Part shown: positions 9,461 through 18,201 of the stretch, piece by piece
Numbering within the stretch: position 1 is the first letter of the stretch
How the letters are laid out: each line of letters starts with the position of its first letter
Notes under the pieces: model-generated
Told to the model about the DNA's origin: nothing
The model's database searches: none
Seen by the model: only the letters and a program-made list of their open reading frames with translations
Program-made: the position numbers and the translations under genes
Assembly: GCA_044341025.1 (NCBI GenBank)
Contig: JBIISM010000003.1
Location: forward strand, 186,001-250,000
DNA: 64,000 nucleotides
Direction: 5' to 3'
Origin: JABMMZ01 sp044341025
Lineage (GTDB): Bacteria; Bacteroidota; Bacteroidia; NS11-12g; UBA955

Positions 9461-10948
9461 TCACAACTCTTTACGCAACCTAGCCACAGGAATATTCAAT
9501 TGCTCTCTGTACTTCGCTACCGTGCGTCTTGCAATGTTATAACCTTTTGCTTTTAATAAATCCATAAGCGCCTCATCAGTTAAAGGCTTTTTCTTTGCTT
9601 CGCCATCAATGGCATCACTCAGAATTTTCTTCACTTCTCTGTTGCTAACTTCCTCACCACTTTCATTTAATATGCCTTCGCTAAAGAAATATTTTAAGGG
9701 GTAAATTCCAAAATCAGTTTGAACATATTTGCTGTTTGCCACCCTTGAAATGGTTGAAATATCCATTTGGATTTTATCTGCAATATCCTTCAAAATCATA
9801 GGTCTTAGAGACATCTCATCGCCATATAAGAAAAAATCTCTTTGGGCTTGAACGATTGCCGTCATGGTTAATTGCAAGGTCTGTTGCCTTTGCTTTACGC
9901 TGTCTATAAACCATTTGGCGCCATCCAACTTTTGTTTGATATATTGAACAGCATCCTTCAAATGTTTATCCTTGCCAGCATCTTTATCATAGGCTTGAAG
10001 TGTTTCACTGTAGGAGTGGCTCAACTTGAGCTCAGGTGCGTTTCTTGAATTTAAAATGACACGCAATACACTGTCTTCATTGATAACCGTGAAATCAGGA
10101 ATAATATACTGTGAAACGGATTGTGATTGCGATTGTCCTGGCTTTGGATTTAGCTTAGTTATTTCAGTCAATGCACCTTTTAAATCATCATCATTGATTT
10201 TAAGGGCACTTTTAATTTTATCATAGTGCTTTTTAACAAAAGCCTCCATATAATCAGCAATGATTTTCTCTGCTAAATCTAGCGCTTTATTACCGCCATA
10301 ATCCTTTTTATACAACTGAAGCAACAAACACTCTTGTAAATTTCTTGCACCAATTCCAGCCGGGTCAAAATTTTGAATTTTAATGAGTATCCGCTCCAAT
10401 TGGTCTTCTGTGGTGCTAATGTTTTCTGTAAAGGCCAAATCATTGACTATTGCGGCCAATTCTCTTCTTAAATAACCATCTTCCTCAATGTTCCCAACTA
10501 TGTGCATGGCCAATTGAAGGTCAATGCCCTCTTCAAAATTTGCATGAACTTGATCAACTAAAAAATCATAAAAACTTTGCTGATAGGCAATGGGCATTTC
10601 TTTTTGCTCTTCATCACCATAATCATCGGTCATTTTAAAACTGGCACTGCTGTCATCCCCACTTAAAAACTCCGAAACATTAAAGTCATCGTTGTCAAAT
10701 GCATCACCAGTATTGAAATCATCATTTAAAGAATCTTCATTGCTAAACTCATCTTTCTTGGTGTCAGAGCCCGTAAAAGTTGTTGGGTCCATTTCGTCCT
10801 CTCCTGTCTCTAGCGCTGGATTATCCAACAATTCTTGCTCCACCCTTTCTTCAAAATCAGCTGTTGTCATTTGCAACAGTTTGATGAATTGGATCTGCTG
10901 TGGAGACAATTTCTGGAGGAGCTTTTGACTTAGGGATTGTTTGAGCAT
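9461..10948 (-). CDS. rpoN: RNA polymerase sigma-54 factor
   Basis: 495 residues. The three regions are visible: an N-terminal Gln/Leu-rich region I (KLSPQQIQFIKLLQMTT), an acidic region II (about residues 50-120), and a C-terminal region with the core-binding domain and the RpoN box ARRTVAKYRE (about residue 474-483) that contacts the -24 promoter element. It directs transcription from -24/-12 promoters and needs an AAA+ activator; one such activator is encoded at 25291-26553. Divergent from asnS. The reverse strand upstream carries only a near match to the -7 consensus. Confidence 0.97.
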   Translation of the reverse strand: MLKQSLSQKLLQKLSPQQIQFIKLLQMTTADFEERVEQELLDNPALETGEDEMDPTTFTGSDTKKDEFSNEDSLNDDFNTGDAFDNDDFNVSEFLSGDDSSASFKMTDDYGDEEQKEMPIAYQQSFYDFLVDQVHANFEEGIDLQLAMHIVGNIEEDGYLRRELAAIVNDLAFTENISTTEDQLERILIKIQNFDPAGIGARNLQECLLLQLYKKDYGGNKALDLAEKIIADYMEAFVKKHYDKIKSALKINDDDLKGALTEITKLNPKPGQSQSQSVSQYIIPDFTVINEDSVLRVILNSRNAPELKLSHSYSETLQAYDKDAGKDKHLKDAVQYIKQKLDGAKWFIDSVKQRQQTLQLTMTAIVQAQRDFFLYGDEMSLRPMILKDIADKIQMDISTISRVANSKYVQTDFGIYPLKYFFSEGILNESGEEVSNREVKKILSDAIDGEAKKKPLTDEALMDLLKAKGYNIARRTVAKYREQLNIPVARLRKEL

Positions 10949-10992
10949 TGGGAAATTTTCTCTTTAATACTGAATTTATGTGCAAAGTAAAC

Positions 10993-11000
10993 TAATTTTG
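10993..11000 (+). promoter_or_regulatory. -7 box for asnS
   Basis: TAATTTTG, 28 bases before the asnS ATG; exact TAnnTTTG match. Confidence 0.55.
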
Positions 11001-11028
11001 CAGTTTATTAAAAAGAAAACATTTAAAA

Positions 11029-12543
11029 ATGTATATCAAAGAAATACCTCAGTTTGAAGGAAAAGAAGTTGTATTAAAAGGATGGGTTGCTAACCGACGC
11101 GACAGCAAAGGTTTGGTTTTTATAAACCTCCGCGATGGAAGTGGATTGTGTCAATGTATTGCTGATGCAAATAAAATATCAGTTGAAGAATTTGAAAATG
11201 CCGGCAAACTAAGCCTTGAAAGCTCTGCCGAAATTCATGGTATCGTGGTAAAAGATGAACGTCAGATTGGTGGTTTCGAGGTTCAAGTAACAAAATTAAT
11301 TGTCATTCAAATTGCAGAAGAATATCCAATTGCTAAAAAAGAGCATGGTATTGAGTTCTTAATGGACAAACGCCATCTTTGGTTGAGAAGCCAACGCCAA
11401 TGGGCCATACTTAGAATTAGAAATACCATTATTTACAGCATACACCAATTTTTCCAGAAAGAAGGTTTTGTTCAAATGGATGCGCCTATTTTTACCGGCA
11501 ATGCCTGTGAAGGCACCAGCAACCTATTTGAAACAGATTTTTATGGAGATCCTGCATACTTAAGCCAAAGTGGCCAATTATACGGTGAAGCCATGGCTAT
11601 GGCATTTGGTAAAATCTATACTTTCGGCCCAACTTTTAGGGCTGAAAAAAGTAAAACCCGCAGACACTTATCTGAATTCTGGATGATTGAACCTGAAGTT
11701 GCTTTTATGGATATTCATGAAAACATGGACCTTATTGAAAACTTCCTGCAATATGTTATCAGAGCCGTTCTAGACAATTGTCAAAACGAACTGAAATTAA
11801 TCGATAGAGATACCAGCATCCTTGAATCAAGTTTAAAGAAATTCCCGCGTTTAAGCTACGACGAAGCAGTTGCAATTATCAAAGGCGAAAAAGATGTCAA
11901 TGGACAAAACAGCATTAAATCGCTTGAAGATGAATTGGCAAAAGTTGAAGCCGAAATTGCTGCTGCCATTGCTGAAATTGCAGATAGAGAAGCAAAATTG
12001 GCTGTTCCTGGTATGAAGAAAGGGGAGATCAATTTTAACCAAAACAAAATTGCTACCCTTAAAAATGATTTGAAGGATCTAGAAGAACAACAACGCAACA
12101 TTCCACAATGGATACAAAGTGCTAAAAACTTTGAGTATGGCAACGACTTAGGTGGTAGCGACGAAACTGTAATCACCCGTTTGTTCGACGTGCCTGTTAT
12201 GGTTTACGATTGGCCACATGAAGTGAAGGCATTCTACCTAAAACGCAACCCGAACGATCAAAGATTTGCAAGAGGTGTGGATGTTTTAGCGCCAGAAGGT
12301 TATGGAGAAATTGTTGGTGGTGGCGAACGTGAAACAGACGAGCAAAAATTACGCGATAAAATCATTGAGCACGATTTGCCAATGGCTGAATTTGAATGGT
12401 ATTTGGACTTGAGAAAATACGGAAGCGTTCCACATGCTGGTTTTGGATTAGGCCTTGAACGCTTGGTTACTTGGTTGTGCAAACTAAAACATGTGCGCGA
12501 AAGTATTCCTTTCCCAAGAATGTACGGAAGATTATTGCCTTAG
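11029..12543 (+). CDS. asnS: Asparagine--tRNA ligase with coiled-coil insertion
   Basis: 504 residues, class II aminoacyl-tRNA synthetase that charges tRNA-Asn. The OB-fold anticodon-binding domain occupies residues 1-100. Motif 2 is seen around FRAEKSKTRRHLSEFW (203-218) and motif 3 at GFGLGLERL near the C-terminus, which ends in the usual IPFPRMYGRLLP. Compared with E. coli AsnRS (466 residues) it has an inserted charged segment at about 288-365, rich in Ala/Glu/Lys and predicted to be helical coiled coil. A comparable insertion is, to my memory, known in other Bacteroidota AsnRS. Monocistronic. Confidence 0.96.
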   Translation: MYIKEIPQFEGKEVVLKGWVANRRDSKGLVFINLRDGSGLCQCIADANKISVEEFENAGKLSLESSAEIHGIVVKDERQIGGFEVQVTKLIVIQIAEEYPIAKKEHGIEFLMDKRHLWLRSQRQWAILRIRNTIIYSIHQFFQKEGFVQMDAPIFTGNACEGTSNLFETDFYGDPAYLSQSGQLYGEAMAMAFGKIYTFGPTFRAEKSKTRRHLSEFWMIEPEVAFMDIHENMDLIENFLQYVIRAVLDNCQNELKLIDRDTSILESSLKKFPRLSYDEAVAIIKGEKDVNGQNSIKSLEDELAKVEAEIAAAIAEIADREAKLAVPGMKKGEINFNQNKIATLKNDLKDLEEQQRNIPQWIQSAKNFEYGNDLGGSDETVITRLFDVPVMVYDWPHEVKAFYLKRNPNDQRFARGVDVLAPEGYGEIVGGGERETDEQKLRDKIIEHDLPMAEFEWYLDLRKYGSVPHAGFGLGLERLVTWLCKLKHVRESIPFPRMYGRLLP

Positions 12544-12575
12544 GCTATAATTACTCCCCTGTAATTGAACTACAT

Positions 12576-12613
12576 AAAGTTAAATTTTCCTAAAAATAAG
12601 GATAATTTAACTT
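12576..12613. repeat. A/T-rich inverted repeat between asnS and the OmpA-domain gene
   Basis: Arms AAGTTAAATTTTCC (12577-12590) and GGATAATTTAACTT (12600-12613) are complementary over 14 positions with one mismatch, around a 9-base loop. There is no T-run after the second arm, so it is not a standard intrinsic terminator. It may be a transcript-end hairpin of asnS or a regulatory site. Confidence 0.5.
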
Positions 12614-12703
12614 CGCCCTATATCTTTTATACCACCATATACAACAAGCTTTAGAGCAAAATAATAAATTACGCTTAGGCTTTAAAATGCCAATGTATTT
12701 TAA

Positions 12704-12711
12704 TATTTTTG
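12704..12711 (+). promoter_or_regulatory. -7 box that fixes the start of the OmpA-domain gene
   Basis: TATTTTTG ends one base after the first possible TTG codon (12709-12711), so translation from that TTG is unlikely; the ATG at 12718 is the better start. Confidence 0.5.
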
Positions 12712-12717
12712 CGTCGC

Positions 12718-14550
12718 ATGAAAAATTTCCGACTACAATTAGTGCTGCTAGGTATGCTAATATGCCTGAGCAGTCCAGTTTCATTTTCTCAGACAACAAT
12801 TAAAAAAAGCGATGGCAAAGCAGCTATACAACCTGCTGCTATTACTCAGAAATACAGTCTATATTTTGATATTGGTAAGGATAAAATCAAACCTGAAGGC
12901 TTCATAGCGCTCGACTCTTTGGTTTCCTTGCTACAAACCAATCCGAATGTAAGACGCATTCAAGTAAACGGCTACGCTGACACGACTGGCGGTGCTGAAG
13001 CCAATTTGGAACTTTCAAACCGACGCACCGATACCGTGTCTAATTACATCACCGGTAAAGGTCTGATGAAATTTAAAGTAAAATTCGCCTCTGCCTTTTT
13101 TGGTGAAATGTCCTCAGGTAAAGAAGCAGACTTAAGTGAAATGCGTCGGGTAGATGTTGTGATTTATATGGCCCGTCCTGACAGAGATACCATCATTAAA
13201 TCGGGTTGTGCCTCGGTGAAAATTAAAGCCAATACTTTTGAAAATTACAACAACGATGAATTGGTGTTTAACATGATCTATGTAGACAATGCGGATGACA
13301 TGAAGAAATACAATTTGAGCAACCTTGACAACGAAGGCAATAAACTTTTAAGTGCCGGGATGTTCAAAGTTACTGCCACTTTTAAAGGCAAACCAGTTAA
13401 AGGAATTTTACCAGTTGAAGTGGAGTTGCCAATGGCTAATCGCGCCACTGATTACAACCTTTATACAGGTATCGAAGAGAAAAACAAACCTGTTACCTGG
13501 AAACTTACGGATAAAACAATAGCTAACAATAGAAGCACTTTTTCTGCAGGTGAGCAGTCTTGCTTTACAAGTTCTATCAGCAACGTGAACTTAAACATTT
13601 GGCACAATGCCGACAAAAAATTTAGCTGTGGATACTGCAACGCCGATCCATTCGGAGGCCTTGAAACCCCAGATAAATCAAATAATTTAGCCCGCTTTGG
13701 CCAAGACAAATCAATTGTTATTTTAAACGAATCATGTTTTAAAAAGATGGACGCAAGCAGCACCTACATGCAAGTAGTTGATGGTTTATACCCAAATGAA
13801 TTCTTAAACTTCTGCAACAGCTTCCTTTTACCTGGCGTGGGCAATGTGCCTCAAATTCCGAAATTTGACCGTGAAATCGTCAAGTTTATTGACTTTAATG
13901 TTTCTCAAAAGAATGATACCGCTGACATGATTATGGTTAAAAAAACCAAAGTATTAATCATGATCCCTAAAAGCAAATTTCCTGCCCACGAAGGCAAACA
14001 ATACGCCATACTTCCTGCTGAAACTAAAAAAGACAATTTCGTCGATTGGACGACTAAAATTGTTCTAAACGATGCTTGTCAAGGTTTGGCTAACTGTGAC
14101 TACTGGATTTTTGAAGCACCATTTTCTGGCTTCTATTCTTTACTAGAACTAAGCCCACTTGAAAAAGGAAGTTCTAAATCTAAAAGCACTGAATCGGATA
14201 ATGGAGAAATCGCTGGTTCTAATAACTGTGTGAAAATTAAAAGCAAAAAATTTAACAATGTGTTGGTGATTTATGGTGTCAAAGAAGAAGACAAAACCAC
14301 CACTGCTTCATTTATCAAAAACAAAGGCAAACACAGTTTTAACCAATCTTTTATCAGTAAAAAAGAAAAGAAAGCATGCGCAGACCATGTTTTCATGGCC
14401 TATGTAGTTGTTAACGGAAAACGTTATGCTTGGATTGGAAAAGGCAGTGAGTTGAAAACGAATTTCTTCACCGGCAATTGGAAAACACCTAAATTGGTTT
14501 ATGTTCCTGATGAGCAGTGGGAAGAGTTTGTTAAAAAAGCCTGCGAATAA
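12718..14550 (+). CDS. Exported protein with N-terminal OmpA-like domain and unknown Cys-rich C-terminal part
   Basis: About 610 residues with a signal peptide (hydrophobic to about residue 25). An OmpA/MotB-type peptidoglycan-binding domain follows directly (about 40-150): YFDIGKDKIKPEG, VNGYADTTGG and MRRVDVVIY correspond to the conserved strands and the final Arg-Val-Asp. The remaining 450 residues match no family I know; they contain more than ten cysteines, several in tight pairs (for example CGYC near 305), suggesting disulfides in the periplasm or outside the cell. OmpA domains are usually C-terminal, so the order is unusual. Monocistronic, with its own promoter and a hairpin terminator. 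Function unknown; anchoring to peptidoglycan is inferred. Confidence 0.7.
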   Translation: MKNFRLQLVLLGMLICLSSPVSFSQTTIKKSDGKAAIQPAAITQKYSLYFDIGKDKIKPEGFIALDSLVSLLQTNPNVRRIQVNGYADTTGGAEANLELSNRRTDTVSNYITGKGLMKFKVKFASAFFGEMSSGKEADLSEMRRVDVVIYMARPDRDTIIKSGCASVKIKANTFENYNNDELVFNMIYVDNADDMKKYNLSNLDNEGNKLLSAGMFKVTATFKGKPVKGILPVEVELPMANRATDYNLYTGIEEKNKPVTWKLTDKTIANNRSTFSAGEQSCFTSSISNVNLNIWHNADKKFSCGYCNADPFGGLETPDKSNNLARFGQDKSIVILNESCFKKMDASSTYMQVVDGLYPNEFLNFCNSFLLPGVGNVPQIPKFDREIVKFIDFNVSQKNDTADMIMVKKTKVLIMIPKSKFPAHEGKQYAILPAETKKDNFVDWTTKIVLNDACQGLANCDYWIFEAPFSGFYSLLELSPLEKGSSKSKSTESDNGEIAGSNNCVKIKSKKFNNVLVIYGVKEEDKTTTASFIKNKGKHSFNQSFISKKEKKACADHVFMAYVVVNGKRYAWIGKGSELKTNFFTGNWKTPKLVYVPDEQWEEFVKKACE

Positions 14551-14568
14551 TTTTAAAAAACAATATTT

Positions 14569-14599
14569 AAAAAACCTTCCAGCTCGGAGGGTTTTTTTG
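14569..14599. terminator. Intrinsic terminator between convergent OmpA-domain gene and mnmA
   Basis: Arms AAAACCTTCC and GGAGGGTTTT (one G-T pair) around a short loop, followed by a T-run. The run of A before the hairpin makes it usable from the opposite strand too, as suits the convergent pair. Confidence 0.75.
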
Positions 14600-14600
14600 T

Positions 14601-15791
14601 TTAAGAGATTACCCCGCTACCCATTAATTCATCTGCCAGATACCAAGCGGCAAACTGACCGGCTGCTATAGCTTTGGTGGGATTCTCAAACAAAATATAA
14701 ATGCCTTCTTCTCTTTGATACAAACGACCATTAGCCAAAGCTTGTCTGTAGCGAATTCTCAAAAGAAAGTCCTTCTCAGTACCTATCTTTAATTTTAAAT
14801 CTTCTCTTATCCAATGTGCATCTGCTTGGGGAACAAACAAACCATTGCGCAATAAGCCAGGGTGCTGATCGCCCATGCCAACATAAATGGTATTGGTAAT
14901 GGTATCTGTGGCAATAACAAACATACCTTCGGCTTTACCGCCTACATTCAAACCTTTTCGCTGACCGATGGTAAAATAATGTGCACCACTATGCTCTCCT
15001 ACTTTTTTTCCATCTGTTTCTTGGTATTTAATGGCGCGGGTAAATGCATGCAAGTCTTCTTCAACACTCGAATACCTTGGTGCCTCAATATTGCTATACA
15101 AACTTGAATCGGCTGCAATCTCTATGATGTTGCCCTTTTTGGGTTTTAATTGTTGCTGTAAAAATTCAGGTAAACGAACTTTTCCTATAAAGCAAAGTCC
15201 TTGCGAATCTTTTTTAGTGGCAGTAGCCAATCCCATTTTTGCCGCTATCTCTCTTACCTCTGGTTTGGTTAAATGGCCAATTGGAAATAAGGCTTTTGCC
15301 AATTGCTTTTGGGTTACTTGACACAAAAAATAACTTTGGTCTTTATTTCCATCTATACCTGCCAACAAACGGTATACTTTACCCTCTGCTGTATCAATTT
15401 CTTCTTTTCTACAATAATGTCCTGTGGCTACATAGTCTGCTCCCAGTTGCACCGCTGCATTTAAAAATACATCAAACTTTATTTCACGGTTGCACAATAC
15501 ATCTGGATTAGGTGTTCTACCAGCTTCGTACTCAGCAAACATATAATCGACTATACGCTTTTTATATTCTTCGCTTAAGTCAATCGTTTGAAAAGGAATG
15601 CCCAAACTTTCAGCCACCATTATGGCATCGTTGCTGTCGTCAATCCAAGGGCATTCATCGCTAATGGTAACAGATGTATCATGCCAGTTTTTCATAAACA
15701 TACCAATAACTTCATGTCCTTGCTCTTGCAAGAGATATGCTGCTACTGATGAATCTACTCCACCGCTTAAACCTACTACAACCTTAGCCAT
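14601..15791 (-). CDS. mnmA: tRNA-specific 2-thiouridylase
   Basis: 396 residues. It makes the 2-thio group of s2U34 in tRNA-Lys, -Glu and -Gln in the cytoplasm. The PP-loop SGGVDSS (9-15) binds ATP; Cys100 (NPDVLCNREIKF) and Cys200 (DSQGLCFIG) are the two catalytic cysteines. The family-typical C-terminal beta-barrel part ends in GQFAAWY. Slightly longer than E. coli MnmA (368). Monocistronic on the minus strand. Confidence 0.96.
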   Translation of the reverse strand: MAKVVVGLSGGVDSSVAAYLLQEQGHEVIGMFMKNWHDTSVTISDECPWIDDSNDAIMVAESLGIPFQTIDLSEEYKKRIVDYMFAEYEAGRTPNPDVLCNREIKFDVFLNAAVQLGADYVATGHYCRKEEIDTAEGKVYRLLAGIDGNKDQSYFLCQVTQKQLAKALFPIGHLTKPEVREIAAKMGLATATKKDSQGLCFIGKVRLPEFLQQQLKPKKGNIIEIAADSSLYSNIEAPRYSSVEEDLHAFTRAIKYQETDGKKVGEHSGAHYFTIGQRKGLNVGGKAEGMFVIATDTITNTIYVGMGDQHPGLLRNGLFVPQADAHWIREDLKLKIGTEKDFLLRIRYRQALANGRLYQREEGIYILFENPTKAIAAGQFAAWYLADELMGSGVIS

Positions 15792-15802
15792 GTTTGAAGC
15801 CG

Positions 15803-15810
15803 CAAAGATA
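15803..15810 (-). promoter_or_regulatory. -7 box for mnmA
   Basis: TATCTTTG on the minus strand, 11 bases upstream of the mnmA ATG. Confidence 0.55.
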
Positions 15811-15910
15811 CAAATTTAAAATTGTCTGCTCTTCATCTATTCCAATCCTAACATAAGTGGAATCTATAGAATTTTTCAATTCTATATCCATTGCATTGCG
15901 TACAATTTAC

Positions 15911-15918
15911 TAAATTTG
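15911..15918 (+). promoter_or_regulatory. -7 box for flavin reductase gene
   Basis: TAAATTTG ends 4 bases before the ATG at 15923; the mRNA would have almost no leader. Confidence 0.55.
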
Positions 15919-15922
15919 CGCC

Positions 15923-16762
15923 ATGCTATCATTCAATCCTTCAGAATTAACAACTCCAAAATTACACCAACTTTTATTGGGAAGTGTAGGGCCACGACCG
16001 ATTTGTTTTGCAAGTACTGTCGATAAAGATGGCAACCGAAACCTAGCACCTTTTAGCTTCTTTAATGTGTTTAGTGCAAACCCTCCAATTTTAGTTTTTT
16101 CTCCAGCAAGAAGTGGAAGAACAGGTGAAAGTAAAGACACCTATAAAAATGTTAAAGAAGTGGCGGAAGTGGTCATCAACGTAGTAACCTACAACATGGT
16201 GCAGCAAATGTCATTGGCAAGTTCTCCTTTTCCAAAAGGTGTAGACGAATTTGTTAAAACCGGCTTTACGCCAATTGAATCTGAGTTGGTTAAACCAGCA
16301 CGTGTTAAAGAAAGTCCAGTGCAACTCGAATGCGTAGTAGAAAACATTATTGAATTAGGTCAAGAAGGTGGAGCAGGTAACCTAATTATTTGTAAGGTTG
16401 TAAAAATGCACATCCAAGAGGATGCCTTAAACGAACAAGGTCAAATAGATCAAACCAAAATAGACTTGGTGGCCCGTATGGGTGGCGATTGGTATTGCAG
16501 AGCCAATGGTGAGGCATTATTTGAATTGGTAAAACCACTTACTATCTGCGGTATTGGTGTTGATGCCCTTCCTGAACATATCCGCCTAAGCCATATACTT
16601 ACAGGAAATGATTTGGGCAAACTTGGAAATGTTGAAGAAGCTCCGAGCCATGAGACCTCAACAGAAATCAAAACCAAGTATGCCGGTCAAGATTCGATTC
16701 TAGTTGCAAAAGAATTGCTCAACAAAGAACTTGCAAAAGAAGCTTTGGCTTTGTTGTGGTAG
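15923..16762 (+). CDS. Flavin reductase-like domain protein
   Basis: 279 residues. The first 190 residues match the FMN-binding split-barrel flavin reductase-like family: GSVGPRPICFASTVDKDG near residue 20-37, NLAPFSFFNVFSANPP near 41-56, and TYNMVQQM later. Such proteins bind FMN and may reduce flavin or act as flavin-dependent oxidoreductases; the substrate is not predictable. The C-terminal 80 residues are a helical extension. Monocistronic with its own promoter. Known members often sit near nothing informative, and here too the neighbours give no hint. Confidence 0.85.
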   Translation: MLSFNPSELTTPKLHQLLLGSVGPRPICFASTVDKDGNRNLAPFSFFNVFSANPPILVFSPARSGRTGESKDTYKNVKEVAEVVINVVTYNMVQQMSLASSPFPKGVDEFVKTGFTPIESELVKPARVKESPVQLECVVENIIELGQEGGAGNLIICKVVKMHIQEDALNEQGQIDQTKIDLVARMGGDWYCRANGEALFELVKPLTICGIGVDALPEHIRLSHILTGNDLGKLGNVEEAPSHETSTEIKTKYAGQDSILVAKELLNKELAKEALALLW

Positions 16763-16823
16763 ATTTTTCAGATTCTTCTAATTTTTTAAATAAAAATTAA
16801 AGCTATTTCAAAAAACATTAACT

Positions 16824-16842
16824 GTATAAGCGAAACTTATAC
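16824..16842. promoter_or_regulatory. Perfect 19-bp palindrome upstream of the nfu promoter
   Basis: GTATAAG (16824-16830), spacer CGAAA, then CTTATAC (16836-16842). It ends 20 bases before the -7 box at 16863, where the upstream (-33) promoter element is expected, so it is well placed as an operator. No T-run follows, so it is not a terminator. The regulator is unknown. Confidence 0.45.
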
Positions 16843-16862
16843 GAAATTTCATTTCTTATCCG

Positions 16863-16870
16863 TAGTTTTG
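16863..16870 (+). promoter_or_regulatory. -7 box for nfu
   Basis: TAGTTTTG, 26 bases before the ATG at 16897. Confidence 0.55.
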
Positions 16871-16896
16871 TAGAATAATTCTAAATAAGAAATAAA

Positions 16897-17460
16897 ATGA
16901 GTGATTTTGTAACCATATATGCCGAAGCTACCCCTAATCCGGATAGTATGAAATTTGTTGTGAGTAAAATGATTTTACCCAACGACAGCGTCGATTATAG
17001 AACCCGCGAAAAAGCCGAAGGCAACTCTCCGCTTGCTGTTGAAATTTTTGATACTTTCAAATTTGCAAATGGTGTGTTCATCATGAATAATTTTATTTCT
17101 ATCACCAAATTGCCAGATGAACAATGGGTAGAGCATATTCCTGTAATCCGCGAATTCATTAAGAATTACATCGAAAACGACAAAGAAATTATTTCTAGCA
17201 ACAAGAATCTTACACCTGAAGAAGAAGGTGAAATAGAAATAAAAATCAAACGTCTATTGGATGACCATGTAAAACCAGCAGTTGAAATGGATGGTGGTGC
17301 AATCAGCTTCAAATCATTTAAAGATGGCGTAGTTACAGTGGTTATGAAGGGAAGCTGTAGTGGTTGTCCTTCTTCTACTTTTACCCTGAAAGCTGGAATA
17401 GAAAACCTACTTAAACGCATGGTTCCACAAGTAGAAACTGTTGAAGCTGAGGCTGAATAG
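16897..17460 (+). CDS. NifU-like Fe-S cluster carrier (Nfu)
   Basis: 187 residues with two domains: an N-terminal Nfu_N domain (TPNPDSMKFVV near 12-22) and a C-terminal NifU-type domain with the cluster-binding CSGC motif (Cys154, Cys157). Nfu proteins carry [4Fe-4S] clusters from the assembly scaffold to target enzymes; candidate clients in this window include MiaB, a two-cluster radical SAM enzyme. Monocistronic, with its own promoter, a palindrome upstream and a probable hairpin terminator. Confidence 0.93.
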   Translation: MSDFVTIYAEATPNPDSMKFVVSKMILPNDSVDYRTREKAEGNSPLAVEIFDTFKFANGVFIMNNFISITKLPDEQWVEHIPVIREFIKNYIENDKEIISSNKNLTPEEEGEIEIKIKRLLDDHVKPAVEMDGGAISFKSFKDGVVTVVMKGSCSGCPSSTFTLKAGIENLLKRMVPQVETVEAEAE

Positions 17461-17483
17461 TCATTTTAAGTACTTTTATCTGC

Positions 17484-17508
17484 TTATTTATTTGATAAAT
17501 AAATTTTT
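17484..17508 (+). terminator. Weak A/T hairpin terminator after nfu
   Basis: TTATTTA, loop TTTGA, TAAATAA, then ATTTTTA. A perfect 7-bp stem but entirely A/T, so weak. Confidence 0.45.
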
Positions 17509-17567
17509 AGTTTGGAATTGCCATTGGCATGCTTTTTGAGTGTTATTGCACAATTACATACACAAAT

Positions 17568-18131
17568 ATGCAAAAATCAAATTTACTATTTGCCTTAATT
17601 TTAGGTTTATCAATTACTTTCATTGCTTGTTCTAAAGAAGACAAAAGCAATACAGACACAACTGTTACTTTGCCGGCCGGTGTTCAAGATACTGTAACGT
17701 CTTTTATGGTATTCTTCACCAATACAATCGATTCATCTGCCGAGGTTGCAAGTTATGACGATCCAGATGGTCTAGGTCCAAAGTCACCAAATATTGGAGG
17801 TGTTACTCTGAACAAAAACGCTTCTTATAAAATTACCTTCTTTATAGAAGATGCCACCAATCCCTCAAAAATTACCTACCTGCACACCAAAATAAAAAAC
17901 AATGGCAAGGAATATAAAATTTGCACCAGCAATCCTTTGGGCATCAATGTAACAGCAAAAGATTCAGATGGAACATTCCCTATCGGATTGGTAAACGATT
18001 TGCTCACCAGCAGCACACTAGGTAGCGACAATATGAATTTTACGGTTAAATACCAAAAAAGTGTAAAGAACGGTCAATGCTCGCCTGGAGTTGTATATTT
18101 CAGTTGCAACATTCCAATTAGCGTTCAATAA
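17568..18131 (+). CDS. Lipoprotein of unknown function
   Basis: About 187 residues from the ATG at 17568, which puts a lipoprotein signal (MQKSNLLFALILGL) and lipobox TFIAC directly at the N-terminus; the in-frame ATG 13 codons earlier would bury the signal and is less likely. The mature protein is a beta-rich domain of about 160 residues with conserved-looking blocks VTLNKNASYKITFFIEDATN and a late Cys pair. I do not recognise a named family. Probably displayed in the periplasm or outer membrane. Confidence 0.75.
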   Translation: MQKSNLLFALILGLSITFIACSKEDKSNTDTTVTLPAGVQDTVTSFMVFFTNTIDSSAEVASYDDPDGLGPKSPNIGGVTLNKNASYKITFFIEDATNPSKITYLHTKIKNNGKEYKICTSNPLGINVTAKDSDGTFPIGLVNDLLTSSTLGSDNMNFTVKYQKSVKNGQCSPGVVYFSCNIPISVQ

Positions 18132-18189
18132 TATTCATTTCCAATTTTCTAATTTATAATTCAGCACGTTTGATTTGCTGATATTTGTT

Positions 18190-18197
18190 TAGTTTTG
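18190..18197 (+). promoter_or_regulatory. -7 box for thiL
   Basis: TAGTTTTG ends 4 bases before the thiL ATG. Confidence 0.55.
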
Positions 18198-18201
18198 CAC
18201 T

